The notes under the pieces: generated by a model
Database searches by the model: none
Told to the model about the DNA's origin: nothing
Seen by the model: the letters and a program-made list of their open reading frames with translations, nothing else
Assembly (NCBI GenBank): GCA_026225945.1
Contig: JAMJFZ010001258.1
Coordinates: 6,220,501 to 6,284,500, forward strand
Direction of reading: 5' to 3'
DNA from: Cricetomys ansorgei
Taxonomy: Eukaryota; Chordata; Mammalia; Rodentia; Nesomyidae
DNA length: 64,000 nucleotides
Position numbers and translations under genes: made by a program
In this document: positions 10,651 to 20,840 of the stretch, in pieces
Layout: each line of letters opens with the position of its first letter
Position numbering within the stretch: the first letter of the stretch is position 1

Positions 10651-11534
10651 TGAAGTTGTGTATCATGGGGGATGCTTTCTCTATGGAAAATGAGCCAACG
10701 TTTCAGTTCAATTACTTTGAGTCCCCATGTGGAGAGCCCTTGAATGTGTGTTCTAGTTGACAGTCTAATTGGGCTTCAAGCTTTCACCAGTGGCCATCTT
10801 GGATGCTCATTCTTCTACGGGCTGTCACCTTGACTGACATCTGATTGTGAATACACAGGAGACATCTAGTGAGGCCTGAAAGTTCCCAACCAATAAAGCC
10901 ACGAACAGAGAGAAATAGTTGTTTAAGTGCCTGCATTGTGGGTCCATTAGTTATACACAGAAGGGAAGCGAAAACTATGGCTGACAGAATTCTCTTGTTT
11001 TGGACCCCAGATGACAGTCCTCTCCAGCGTTTCCACACCCCTACGCAGCTAGGGCAGGAACAGTCGCAGGACACAGGACCTTCCTTCTGACCTCCAGCTC
11101 CACGGCCACTGAGAACCTAGCGGCACGCCACTGCCCTTCCTTGGTTCCTTGGTGGCACTGCGTTTGCTTTCTCATGGAGCTTCCAAGTGTGCCCTTTGCC
11201 CTCCTTCCTTTGCTTAGCTCCTTCTCATCCTTTCGCCCTGAGATAACATCTTGTGAATGGCACATCTTCAGAAGACGAGGCTCCTTTGTCTGCTGCTCTC
11301 CTGGGGCTTTTAATGCTACTTTAGACTACAGTCATCAGTGTTCTGTTAAAACTTCCACTTCAAAACTAAGGGCTAGCCTCGCTACTGTGCGGAGTCACGG
11401 CAGAAGGAGTGGTATTGGAATCCTGTCACCGTTTTCCCTGCTACCCCTAGCATGATGCCTGGCTCAGCCGGGGTATATCCTCATTTATTATTAATTTAGC
11501 CTACCCTCAAATACAGTCTCCATTCATTCACTCC
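10651..11534. other. No gene seen
   Basis: Unique-looking sequence with short opposing frames up to 104 codons (11141-11455). No repeat recognised. Confidence 0.4.
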
Positions 11535-11805
11535 ACTGGCATTAATCATGATAAAGGCTAATAATATTCATTAACCCCATTAAGTAGCAAGCCCAAGCTA
11601 GACACATAAATGTCATTTCACTAATGCCTCCTGATAACACTCTGAAGAAGGAATTATCACCCCCTCTTGTAGAGGGGAGATCTCAGCTACAGAGAAGACA
11701 GGCATATTTTCTGAGACTATACAGAGATCAAAGCCAGAGCAAAGAGGTGAACCCGGGACTGTCCGGATTCACAAACCATGTTCCCGAGCACTGTTCTTAC
11801 GAGGA
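11535..11805 (-). mobile_element. MIR SINE, antisense, long copy
   Basis: Antisense order of MIR landmarks: 'aaatgtcatttcactaatgc' (11609-11628), 'gaattatcaccccctcttgt' (11650-11669), 'ctcagctacagagaagacag' (11683-11702), 'ctatacagagatcaaagcca' (11718-11737), 'gaggtgaacccgggactgtc' (11744-11763) and the final 'ccgagcactgttctta'. Nearly full-length for a MIR, which is unusual for an element this old. Confidence 0.8.
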
Positions 11806-11869
11806 ACAGTGAGAGCATGGTGTTCTAGAGAAGCATCACCCTGACATCAAAGCTGATCCCTCTCCTCCG

Positions 11870-12330
11870 CTACCCGGCAGCGAGTGAAGTGCGCACCATG
11901 GCGGTGGCCCCTACCGATGAAGTTAAGGATGGCGACCCAGAAGAGCAAGAATTCCCTGGGCCCTCTCGTCTTTCACTCACACAGAGGGCCGCAGGATGCA
12001 TGAACATCCTGTCATGTTCCACTTGGGCTTCCTGCTGATGCCTGCCGATACGAGGAGGGTTGGGGTGCATACTGATGTTTGGGGAATTCATTGAGAAAGA
12101 GGATCTGTCTGCACAGCAGCGGACTCATGTTGCCAACTGTGCCAAGTCATTACTTGGGAAGCACAGTGACTGCCACATCTGACTGGCTGACCTGGCTGCC
12201 AACAGGCTGCTCAAGCAGCACTGCAGCAGCCCCGGCTGCCTGGGAAGCAGGCGGAGTGAGGAGACCCTCGTTGCCTCTAAGGTATCGCTGCAGGAACCAA
12301 CCGTTGTGACTCCCACTGTTCAGGGCTGAG
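11870..12330 (+). pseudogene. GC-rich patch, possible decayed processed pseudogene
   Basis: 'gcgcaccATGGCGGTGGCC' (11891-11909) is a near-ideal Kozak start. It opens a frame of about 45 codons reading MAVAPTDEVKDGDPEEQEFP before it becomes unconvincing and stops. Further on (12079-12170) another frame reads EFIEKEDLSAQQRTHVANC. No single frame joins them, so frameshifts would be needed. I cannot name a parent gene, and no poly-A or target-site duplication is evident. Alternatives are chance composition or an unrecognised repeat. Confidence 0.25.
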
Positions 12331-12539
12331 CAGGCTGGCAAGGTGCCGTGGCTGCATCAGCCTTTCTTCGCTACTGTGAGATGTGTGTCGGTCAGGGATG
12401 GCCTCCTAGATCTAAAGGGATCAGTAGTGATCAAAAGGTAACCGAGGCTGCGCAGAGGCATGGCTTCTGACCACGAAGCCCACTGCGTGAGAAACGTGCT
12501 TCACCAAGTACAATCTGCCTCAGTGTCTTTTGGTTTTGT

Positions 12540-12719
12540 GTTTTGTTTTTCTTTTGCTGCTTTTTGTTTTCGTGTTTTTTTTGAGACGTGATTTCTCTGT
12601 TGTAACTCTGGCTGTCCTGGACTTCACGCTGTAGACCAGGCTGGCTTCGAACTCACAGAGATCCTCCTATCTCTAGCTCCAGAGGGCTGGGATTAAAGGC
12701 GTGCACCACCACTGCCCGG
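12540..12719 (-). mobile_element. B1 SINE, antisense
   Basis: 7SL-derived B1 on the minus strand. The T-rich tail (12540-12582) precedes 'gagacgtgatttctctgttg', 'ctggctgtcctggacttcac', 'gtagaccaggctggcttcga' and 'gctgggattaaaggcgtgca', ending in 'ccaccactgcccgg'. Essentially full-length and among the less diverged repeats here. It carries the TTGTAACTCTGG variant shared with the copies at 27.9 and 46.2 kb. Confidence 0.95.
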
Positions 12720-13990
12720 ACTAACCCAGTTTCTGAAGGAGATGAAGGTATGCTGATTCTGGGAAACAGCTTTGAACAATGGAAGAAAGAGGATGTCTGC
12801 ACGTGTGTGCCGTGTTGGCCCAAGCTTGCCCGTGTGCTCACTGGACTCTTACCTGTTTCTTGGGAAGCTCATTCCTTCACGGCTGCAGAACTATGTCCCC
12901 TCAGAAGGACTCAGATGTGTCATTACACCCACCTGTGATATAGGCAGCTCAAAAGAGATCATCCATGCGTGAATCACATAATTTAAGTCCCAAACGAGAA
13001 TCCTTCTTGAGGGTGAGAGGGAACACTATAATAATAATAATAATTAATAAATTATTAATAAAATAATAATAAATGGGAGGGTGTTTATGACAGTTATAAA
13101 TTGGGACTCCCTGGGAAAACTAGGACAAATCATTTAAAGTCAGGTGCCAATGAACATATTGATATGTCCTCCCAATAACGAAGAAGGGGAAACCAAGGTC
13201 ATAGCCCCACGTTTTAAACAGTATAGGGACACAAGTTAGGTGCATTGGGTTCTACTCACCAGATCCCCATTCGCCTCTCAAATCCTCTCCTTTCCAACCT
13301 TAAATTGAGTATAGAGATGGCACTGTTCTCAAAGGGCTTCGGAAGCTCACACTCATGAAACACACGGGAAATACGGCACAAACCACAGCACTTAGAATTC
13401 TGTTGTTGCTGCTGTTATGGTTACGAACATCAGTAATGCTCCATGTCTGCTCCACAGGCAACTGCAAGGCTTCCACAGGATCTGGTGAGGCGACACCGAG
13501 ACAGGAGCTGAGTGTTTGAGCAGAATACAGCTTATCCCTGGGCAGGATGTCAGGGCAAGAGAGAGTTGGATGAGAAAGAGGGGCCGGATGCAAAAAAGAC
13601 AGAGTTTCCTCAATAATGGCCGATATGTGGATCTAGCTTTTTTTTTTTTCCCTTAGTTCTTCCTATTGGGGTTGCCAGATAGCGGAACTGGCGATGCAGC
13701 ATATCGCCTCCAGCCCTCCAAGTTAAGACTGAAAGGGAGAATTCTAGAGGTAAATATGGGTCCCATGAGTATAGCCAAGGGAAAAGCTCCTGACTCCTGT
13801 GAGGATAAAGAGATCCACGGTGTAGAGACAGAGCTGCAGAGGTTCATGGATCTCTGGCAGAGGCATAATATCATTCTTGAAGAGTTCCGGGCAGCACAGA
13901 CTCCCGAAACACACAGGGAATAAGTCCATTCAGAGCCACTGTGCTGCGAGAGCTTCAAAGTGTTCTCTGTAGAACAAGATGGCGTCAATA
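12720..13990. other. No gene seen; AATn low-complexity patch at 13028-13075
   Basis: 13028-13075 is an (ATA)n/(AAT)n tract with short internal inverted segments. A poly-T at 13640-13650 followed by 'cccttag' looks like a splice acceptor but opens onto no recognisable exon. A 111-codon minus-strand frame at 13653-13988 has no known features. Confidence 0.45.
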
Positions 13991-14075
13991 ACGGTAACAG
14001 TCAGCACTTGCGGAGGACTTGTCCGGCAGGCACTATCCGAAACATTCCACGAGTATTTTCTCATTTAGAATATTA
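13991..14075 (-). mobile_element. MIR fragment, antisense
   Basis: 'ggtaacagtcagcacttgcg', 'cggcaggcactatccgaaac' and 'cgagtattttctcatttaga' follow the antisense MIR 3' part (gcaggcactgt..ttac..tattaactcattt). Short piece only. Confidence 0.5.
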
Positions 14076-14334
14076 GAATTCAAAGCCAATGGAATGAATT
14101 TAAATATATTAAAACTGAAAGTGTAATTGCAGTGGCAAAATTTGAATCCACAGTAGAAATTCTAAAGGACTAATTTGAAACCTTGGCAGGGGGCGAGGGG
14201 GTGATCAAATTTTTGGCACACCAGAGAATATCTTTCAAAAAATCAAAGCCGCGTTCTGATAGCAAAACACATAGAGCAAAAGCCAATTAAACTACAGGGA
14301 AGAAAAAAATGGCAGGGGAAAAAAAAGGAGGCAA
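14076..14334. other. No gene seen; AT-rich
   Basis: Could be a decayed L1 segment judging by base composition, but I find no landmark that supports it. Confidence 0.3.
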
Positions 14335-14515
14335 TCAAGTTGCATGTGTTTCTTTGTGGCTCACTACCAAACGGGTAAGACCCGAGTTCAATTCCCAGCA
14401 CTTCCACTGGTCAGGTCACAACCACTTCAAGCCCCATCTACGGGGGGTTGACACCCCTTTTCTGCATTGGAGAACAATTGCACCCATGTGCCGCATACAC
14501 ATAAACATATTTTGA
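14335..14515 (+). mobile_element. Diverged B2-type SINE, sense
   Basis: The head contains 'gagttcaattcccagcactt' (14388-14407), matching the B2 tRNA-like B box and its downstream region. The body has 'gtcacaaccacttcaagccc' and 'acacataaacatatttt' in the tail. Strongly diverged, older than typical B2 copies. Confidence 0.65.
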
Positions 14516-15023
14516 AAATTTAAAAATTGAACCTAAAACAAGTTCTAGCCAGTTTAAACAAATAGATGGGATTGTACAAAAAAGTAGACAGGTAGATTCG
14601 TGGAAAATAGAATTTAATATGAATTTGGTGAATATGATTTGAACTTCACATTATAAAAAGAATACTTCCTTTAAACTTTAAGTTCTAATAAAGCATTTTT
14701 AAAAACTAACATTTACTTTAGGTCACAAAGTATGCTCTAATTTATTTCGCCAGGTCAGAAATTGAATAGTCACATCCCCTACCTTCAAGACAATAAATCT
14801 CTACCCAAAATGTAGTCACATGAAAATTAATGACAAGCGTGTGCTTTGTAAGTATAGTTGTTTGGAAAAAAAATATAACTCTCTTTTAAGATCAGAAACA
14901 AAGGCAAAAGTAAGTATTTAAGAGTCAACATAAGAATGGGTATGCATAAAAGTATTGCCAAAACCATCCTCAGAGGTGAATTCTTATCCTCATACAATTT
15001 TATTCACTTTTAAATGATTTGTA
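14516..15023. other. No gene seen; AT-rich
   Basis: Highly AT-rich with no recognised repeat boundary. Old LINE sequence is possible but not supported. Confidence 0.35.
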
Positions 15024-15182
15024 TTTTTTTAATTATTTGCATGCACATCTGTGTATGGGAAAGTGCACACCAGTGAGTGAGTGGGGGGTCAGAGGAGGAC
15101 CTTGGATCGCTGGAGCTGGAGAATGAACTGCGGGTCCACTAGTAGAGCAGCTAGTGCTCTTAACTGCTGAACCATTTCTAAA
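15024..15182 (-). mobile_element. B2 SINE, antisense
   Basis: The T-rich tail at 15024-15040 leads into 'gggggtcagaggaggacctt', 'ggagctggagaatgaactgc' and 'ctagtgctcttaactgctga' with 'accatttct', the reverse complement of a B2 element ending in its tRNA-like head. Confidence 0.8.
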
Positions 15183-15512
15183 ACAGACAGTAGACAAAAA
15201 AGCTAAATGTGAGGAAAGAGATTATATAAAATACAATAAGTTATAGGAAACTGGGAATGGAAATTAATATAAATGAGCAGAAAATAAATATTTTGCAAGT
15301 CAGATTAGTTAGTTTTAGGTGCAAAGGAAGGGCTGAGTTCACTCTGAGCACTGTTACAGAAAAATAAAAAACCCCGGACAGTAGGACATGACTCGACCAT
15401 GTATTGATGATTTGTAGCTCTCTCTCCATTCTGTGAACACTATTGTGCTTTCTTCTAGAAGTGCAGTAACATTTTAACAGTGAGAGCTGATTAACCAAGT
15501 CAGCCACAGATG
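15183..15512. other. No gene seen
   Basis: AT-rich. An 88-codon minus-strand frame has no recognisable motif. Confidence 0.35.
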
Positions 15513-15905
15513 AGGATTAATTTTACATATCAAGTTAACTAGGTTAAAAGGTATTCAGAGGTTGGAGAAAAGATAATGCCTTGGTGTGTCCGTGAAGGTA
15601 TTTCCAAAAGAGACTGACATTAGAATCCGTAGGCAGGATAAAGAAAAACTGCCTTCACCAGTGTGGAAGGGTGTCACCTAATCTGTTGAGAGCCCTATAG
15701 AACCAAACACCACAGAAAGCCAAGTCTGTTTCCTTCTGGAGACACAGCTATTTGATGCCCTTAGACATCAGAGCACTAGGTCCATTGCCCTCCAAACACC
15801 AACACGCCCACCAGCTGATCTCGGACTTTCAGGCTTTCTCCTCTGGATGAAGCCTACACTGTCAGCCTCCCTGGCCCTGACCTGAGGGCTCTAGTGTCCT
15901 CACTG
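15513..15905 (+). mobile_element. MLT2-like ERVL LTR, sense, 3'-truncated
   Basis: It follows the MLT2/ERVL LTR plan: 'attaattttacatatcaagt' at the 5' side, 'ggtgtgtccgtgaaggtatt' (15582-15601), 'agagactgacattagaatcc' (15609-15628), 'gaccttt/ggca'-type sequence replaced by 'gaaaaactgccttcaccagt', 'ggtgtcacctaatctgttga', then 'cggactttcaggctttctcc'. The usual AATAAA-containing 3' end is missing. Typical of ancient ERVL solo LTRs. Confidence 0.65.
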
Positions 15906-16189
15906 GAAGACACCACAGGCTTTTATCATATGTCCCTCATATAGTTCTCTCAGATCCTCTTGGGGAAACCATGACTAAAGCACACTTTAATAGATACAAG
16001 GAGAAAAATGATTTAATAAAACATGTGCTTGACTATACATCTCCTTTAAATGTGACTATTAATTGGGGAACTAGACTCTGTTTTGCCTTTCTACTTGTAA
16101 AGCTATTCATTTGGAGCCTATACCTTTCACTATGTCGGAAAGGCAGAAATGGCCCCTTTGAAGTCACATCTATTTAAAGGGTGATTTCT
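15906..16189. other. No gene seen between the LTR and L1
   Basis: Short unique-looking spacer. A 68-codon frame (15971-16177) has no recognisable features. Confidence 0.35.
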
Positions 16190-17165
16190 AGAGGAGAAAG
16201 ACATTTAGGAGAATAATTGATGAAAGACTATTATCCAAAAAATTTAACAATAAAAAAATGAATCATGCAATTAAAAATGGGCAAAATATCTGAACAAACA
16301 CCTCATCGGAGATGATCTACAGCTTTTAGGTGAATCATGCATTATTAGTAGAAATTAATGCCACTGCATACCTATTAGGATGGCTAAGGTTACAGCGCTG
16401 ATAATAGCAAGTGCAGGCGAGGATGTGGGAATCAGAACTGCCCTTCATTTACCACTGGAATCCAAAATGGTCCACTTACTTTGGAAAGCACTTAACAGTG
16501 TCTTATAAAAAGAAACATAATTTTACTATATAATCCATCAATTCAGATCCCCAACATTTGCTGAGATGAGTTAAAACTCTATTTCTAGACTACATTATCT
16601 GCAAATGGCTTAGAGAAGCCTTTTTCACAGTTACGCACACTTGCAGTCCGTGAAGATAATCTTCAGTCTGAATAAACAAACTTTGGTCTGTTCATTTTGG
16701 AATATTACTCAGCAATCAAAGGAAACGAGCTACCGAGCCAGGAACAGACATGCAGAATCCTTAAGACGAAGTTCAGAGACAGATGCTGCTCTGCACTGGA
16801 CGATTCCAGCTACGTGGTGTTCTGAAAAGGCAGCACTGCAGAGCCCAAGATGAGCATCTAAGATTCAAGAGCAGGGTGGGCAGAGCACAGAGGACAAGGA
16901 GACTCTTCTGCATGGTATTCCAGCTGCGGTTGCCTAGCATATATTTCTTAATACTCAGAGATTGAGAAGCAATGCGTTCATGCAGTATATAGACCTTGGT
17001 TGGTGTAGCTAAGCTGGTCAAGTCGGATCACTGATTCTTACAAACGGGTTATACTGACACAGGGTATGGGGATCTGGGGGTGTGAATGGAAGCATGTAGA
17101 CATTCCTCTGCTTTCCGTTCACTTTTGCTGTGAACCTGAAGCTGTTCTTCACAGTAAAACCCTTC
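16190..17165 (+). mobile_element. Old L1 LINE: ORF2 3' end and 3' UTR, sense
   Basis: Recognisable L1 ORF2 C-terminal landmarks in order: 'ttaaaaatgggcaaaatatc' (16272-16291), 'ctgaacaaacacctcatc', 'gaaattaatgccactgcata' (16351-16370), 'ctattaggatggctaaggtt', 'gcgaggatgtgggaatcaga' (16417-16436), 'aaaatggtccacttactttg' (16464-16483), 'gaataaacaaactttggtct' (16670-16689) and 'ggaatattactcagcaatca' (16700-16719). The 3' UTR end reads 'gtgaacctgaagctgttctt'. Frame-broken throughout, so this is an inactive mammalian L1M-age copy, not a rodent-specific active one. Confidence 0.85.
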
Positions 17166-17659
17166 TTAACTTACAGACACAATCAAAACTGATACATACA
17201 GTTCTACTGCTATAATAAGAATTCAAAATCAGTGTATTGTGAGGAAGATTCCCAACTGTACTTTGTGAATAGTGAAGATCTTCCTAGAAAGCATGTGGGT
17301 ACAAATGTTGTTTGCTTAAAAAAATAATTCCATAGGAATCTCTTTACCATAAGTAAAGGCTAGACAATCACATGAAAATTTTAAGTTTGGTAAAAGTAAA
17401 ATCACCGTATTAAAGAATTCATGTACCATGAATTCTAAAATTAATTGTAAAATTCACTAGAAGCATATTTATAAGTGTCTTAATCGAGTACACACAGATA
17501 CAAATTTTTATATGAAGGAAAAATTTAGAAGATGAAAAGACCTAGAAACGTTTGAAAGCGAAACTAATGGTTGCTGGATGAAAAGTTTCAGTGTTTGAAG
17601 GCCACTATTAATTTAAATTCAATGAGTATCAAAATCAGTTCCATTGGGATTTGACACTG
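17166..17659. other. No gene seen; AT-rich, with a short perfect palindrome
   Basis: Contains a 10-base-arm inverted repeat with a 3-base spacer at 17414-17436. No repeat family recognised. Confidence 0.4.
17414..17436. repeat. Perfect inverted repeat, 10-base arms
   Basis: AGAATTCATG (17414-17423), spacer TAC, then CATGAATTCT (17427-17436). The arms are exact reverse complements. Function unknown; possibly chance in AT-rich DNA. Confidence 0.9.
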
Positions 17660-17797
17660 CTGAGATGGGATCTCAGAGTTAAGCCCTGGCTGCCCTGGGA
17701 ATCCCTGTGTGACCAGGCTGGCCTTGAACTCTCAGAGATCCATTTGTTTGAGACTCTTTAATGCTGGGATTATGGGAGTGTGCCACCATACCATGCC
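17660..17797 (-). mobile_element. Old B1 SINE, antisense
   Basis: 'gagatgggatctcagagtta', 'ccctggctgccctgggaatc', 'gaccaggctggccttgaact', 'ctcagagatcc' and 'aatgctgggattatgggagt' with 'gtgccaccat' form the reverse complement of B1. Markedly more diverged than the other B1 copies. Confidence 0.85.
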
Positions 17798-17840
17798 AGT
17801 GGGATCCTTTGGTGATATGGAAAAAAAGTAAAGGAAAAGA

Positions 17841-17935
17841 GAGGAGAGGAGAGGAGAGGAGAGGAGAGGAGAGGAGAGGAGAGGAGAGGAGAGGAGAGGA
17901 GAGGAGAGGAGAGGAGAGGAGAGGAGAGGAGAGGA
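17841..17935. repeat. (GAGGA)19 perfect pentanucleotide microsatellite
   Basis: Nineteen uninterrupted copies of GAGGA (95 bases), preceded by an A-rich purine lead-in (17821-17840). The absence of interruptions implies recent expansion. Pure purine strand, capable in principle of triplex formation. Open in frame as a Glu-Arg-Arg-Gly-Glu repeat, which is not a gene. Confidence 0.98.
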
Positions 17936-18439
17936 ATTATAAGTAAAGCACGCCTTGCTCTACAAGATACTAAAAATGATTTATCGAGTTATCATTAGTC
18001 CGACAGACCCATGGAAAAACCGGCTTTTGGTGCACGGTACTGTAGCACTACAAATTTGGTGACTATGAAGGTCTTGTCCTGCAAGGCATGTTCAGGTAGC
18101 TGGTTCACCATTTGGAAATGTATGTATTTATAACTTTTTTTTAAATATATTTAACACAAAACATATTTTTCAAGTCAGTTTTTTAAAAGTAGTAACTGAA
18201 GCTCAAGTAAGAAATGTGCTTAAATAGCTCTTGGGGTTTAAGAAGAGATTAATGTATTTTCTATGAATCAATAAATTCCATACATGTAAATAAAGGAAAG
18301 CAAAAAATATAGGAAAATGTTACAGTGCCTATGGATAGTAAAGAATTAATCAGTGTATTACATAAACTAAACTGTGGCTACCATGTAACGTAAGGCCAAT
18401 CCAATTAGGAAATAGCAGTTTGGGTTTTATAAGTCGTAA
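17936..18439. other. No gene seen; AT-rich
   Basis: No landmarks recognised. It probably leads into the L1 fragment that becomes recognisable from about 18440. Confidence 0.35.
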
Positions 18440-18720
18440 AAAGCAGTGCTGGCGTGGGCGTCTAATGGGAAGGGAGCTGCCGTTTCTACGAGGCAATTTG
18501 TTAACATGTCAAAGATATTTAAAAATGCATAGCCTTTGACCAAGTAATTTCATTTTAAGAATTTATTATGAAGACATTCTGATTTACGACCAGGAAATGT
18601 AGGAACTGCCTCGTGTCCAACAATATGAGATTTATTGAGCCAATTAAGGAGATTTTGGATCGTGGGATATTTTTCAGCTTTGAGGACTCAGAGAAGATGT
18701 GCCTGGTAAGAATGCTCACA
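18440..18720 (+). mobile_element. Old L1 (L1ME/HAL1-like) ORF2-region fragment, sense
   Basis: 'gaggcaatttgttaacatgt' (18499-18518), 'catagcctttgaccaagtaa' (18528-18547), 'tttcattttaagaatttatt', 'gtgtccaacaatatgagatt' (18614-18633) and 'gagccaattaaggag' correspond to the old L1 motif series 'cctttgacccagcaattcca', 'ggaatttatcc', 'tgtccaacaatagg' and 'attggtta'. Heavily decayed. Confidence 0.65.
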
Positions 18721-19929
18721 ATATTCTCAGCAGAAAGGCAAAGCAGTTGTAACAGAAAGGGCTAAGACTGTCACCATCACAAGGAGGGACGGGGAAGCCG
18801 TGATCAGGGACCCAAAGGCATGCAGGTTCCAAGGAGAGCACACGGGGTCAGGCACGTGCACAGGGACAGGAGCCTCTGAGTTCCAGACATTCCCAAGCGT
18901 GGCTGAAAGATGGTCCACTCTCCTGCTGACCCTCCAGGTTCGGAGATACTGCTCGGACAGTGGGCACTTGCTATTGGCCCGAATGAACTGGAAATTGGCA
19001 AGAAGACACGTGGAACACACATAGAACTTTGCTAAAGAATCACAAGGATGCGTGTGTGGCCGCATGTCGTACAGCTTAAAGGGAAGAGGCTGACTGTGCG
19101 TAGCCTCCAGCACATTCGCTTCAAAGAGTCCCATGAAACGTTGATTTACAAATTTAAACTGCCGCTTGCCTGTAAACAAGACCTTAATGATCCTGGCAAA
19201 TCTCTACATTTTAAAGAAAAAATTCTTGACGACAGACACCAAACCTAAGTGCCCACGAACGCTGTGAATCACAGTCTATGTATCTGTAGACATCCGTCAG
19301 CATCGTCGAATATGCAAGACTGTGTCAAATCACAGACACCGTGTAGGAGCGGTGCAAACTTGCTGCTTTTAATACTTAGGCAACATTCACGGGCAAAAAT
19401 AAAAAAAGAATTGCATATAATTGCCTTTATGTAAGTGGTAGTGATGATTATTCCTGAGAAGGAATGCTGAGAAGATGCTAATATAACACTAGGTTTTGTT
19501 ATTATGAAAATTTGAATAATGCATAGTGAATAAAACCAGGACTCTTTAATTCACATGTACCTGAATCTGCTGAAACCTCCAGTCAAAGTGCCTTAAACAT
19601 CACATGTGCTTTTTGCGGAGGAATGGTCCTGTGTCTGATGGTGAGGGTGCCTCCTCATCAGTTCCTTGATTTTAAGGTCATTCAACATGAAACCTTTATT
19701 TTTTTTTTCTAGTAGCTCCAGGCAGTGCATTAAGATGGCATCTCATGGTGCAGATCAGGCTGTCTGTGTGTCCTCTGTGTGTGCACACAGCTGTGCCCTC
19801 CAGAGAGGCAGATTCACCCCTCTCCACGTTCGGCGAGGAAGAGGAGAGTCAGGAGGCCACTGCCAGGAGGAAGAGATGCAGGCTGGACAAGGAAAGTTCA
19901 TAAATGTTCATGTCAAAAGTTCATTAAAA
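18721..19929. other. No gene seen
   Basis: A 150-codon minus-strand frame (18727-19179) and an overlapping plus-strand frame are present, with no recognisable domain. A short poly-T (19690-19703) is the only low-complexity element. Confidence 0.4.
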
Positions 19930-20132
19930 CTTGGCAAGGAGCTGGCTCAGTGGATAAAGGGCTTCTGGCTACAACCTCAGTGTCTTACACTGAGGTAGAC
20001 GATAGAGACAGGGGCATACCTGGAATCTCTTAGGCTAGCCAGTCTGACTTACACAGTGATGAACAGCAAAGAGACCCTGTCTCCAATGAGGTAGAGGTGA
20101 GGACTGATGCCTGAGGTCATCCTCGGACCTAC
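19930..20132 (+). mobile_element. B3 SINE, sense, internally deleted
   Basis: tRNA-like head 'ggcaaggagctggctcagtg' (19933-19952) with 'gataaagggcttctggct', body 'gaatctcttaggctagccag' (20022-20041), 'agagaccctgtctccaatga' (20069-20088), and the characteristic B3 3' portion 'gaggactgatgcctgaggtc' (20099-20118) leading to 'cctcggacctacac' and a CA-rich tail. Confidence 0.75.
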
Positions 20133-20311
20133 ACAAATACGTGAACATACACATACACAACACACAGACACATGCACACATACATGAACACACACACATA
20201 TGACACACACATACATACATGAACATACATATACATCACACACACATACACAAACACACACACACATACATGAACACATATATGAACACATACACACACA
20301 CAAACTTTGCA
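20133..20311. repeat. Imperfect (CA)n tract at the B3 tail
   Basis: Mixed CA, CATA and CATGAA units with an internal duplication of 'catacatgaacacacacaca'-type blocks. B3 elements normally end in CA-rich sequence, so this is most simply an expansion of the SINE tail. Confidence 0.9.
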
Positions 20312-20379
20312 AGAAGATTATAATCTCTACTGTGCAATGTGCTGACATAATAATATTAGCCAACAGAGTAATGGCTGCT

Positions 20380-20560
20380 TATTAGGTACCTGGTAGCTTT
20401 TCAGGGCCCCATTGAAAGCCATCCTTGCCACACCACTTCAGATGTAACTAGGCCTTTCTTACTAAAGATGAAAGTGAAGTTCAAAGAAGCAGACTGGATT
20501 GGGAAGACTGCACAGGAGGTGAGAGGTGAAGCTTGGATTTTAACCCACATCTACATGAAG
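20380..20560 (-). mobile_element. MIR SINE, antisense
   Basis: 'taggtacctggtagcttttc' (20385-20404), 'tcttactaaagatgaaagtg' (20456-20475), 'aagttcaaagaagcagactg', 'actgcacaggaggtgagagg' and 'cttggattttaacccacatc' (20531-20550) match antisense MIR from the 3' part to the 5' part. Confidence 0.6.
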
Positions 20561-20620
20561 CTCCTAAAACTTTCCACTGTGGCTGTCTCCGAGGAAGCAT
20601 TCTGACTTGATAGGGAAAAT

Positions 20621-20791
20621 GGTGTGTGCATGTGTATGTGCACGTGTGTATGCATGAGTGCTTGTATAGGTGTGTTCATGTGCGTATGTGTGTATGCATG
20701 AGTACGTGTATATGTGTGTGCGCGAGCGTGTGTATGCATGTGTGTATATACATGGCGTGTGTGTGTATGCATGTGTGCATGTGTGTGTGCA

Positions 20792-20828
<37 letters not shown>

Positions 20829-20840
20829 ATGTGGGTGTGT
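20621..20840. repeat. Imperfect (TG)n tract with TGCA/TATG interruptions
   Basis: About 220 bases of TG dinucleotide with recurring 'gtgtatgcatg' modules and a nearly pure (TG) stretch at 20798-20825. It produces open frames on both strands coding Cys-Val-Cys-Met or Thr-His repeats, which are not genes. Confidence 0.95.

Noticed and set aside
13640..13660. Poly-T plus CCCTTAG resembling a strong 3' splice site
   Set aside because: No exon with a matching donor or recognisable coding sequence follows.
18727..19179. 150-codon minus-strand frame
   Set aside because: No domain, and it starts inside a decayed L1 neighbourhood with shadow frames on the other strand.
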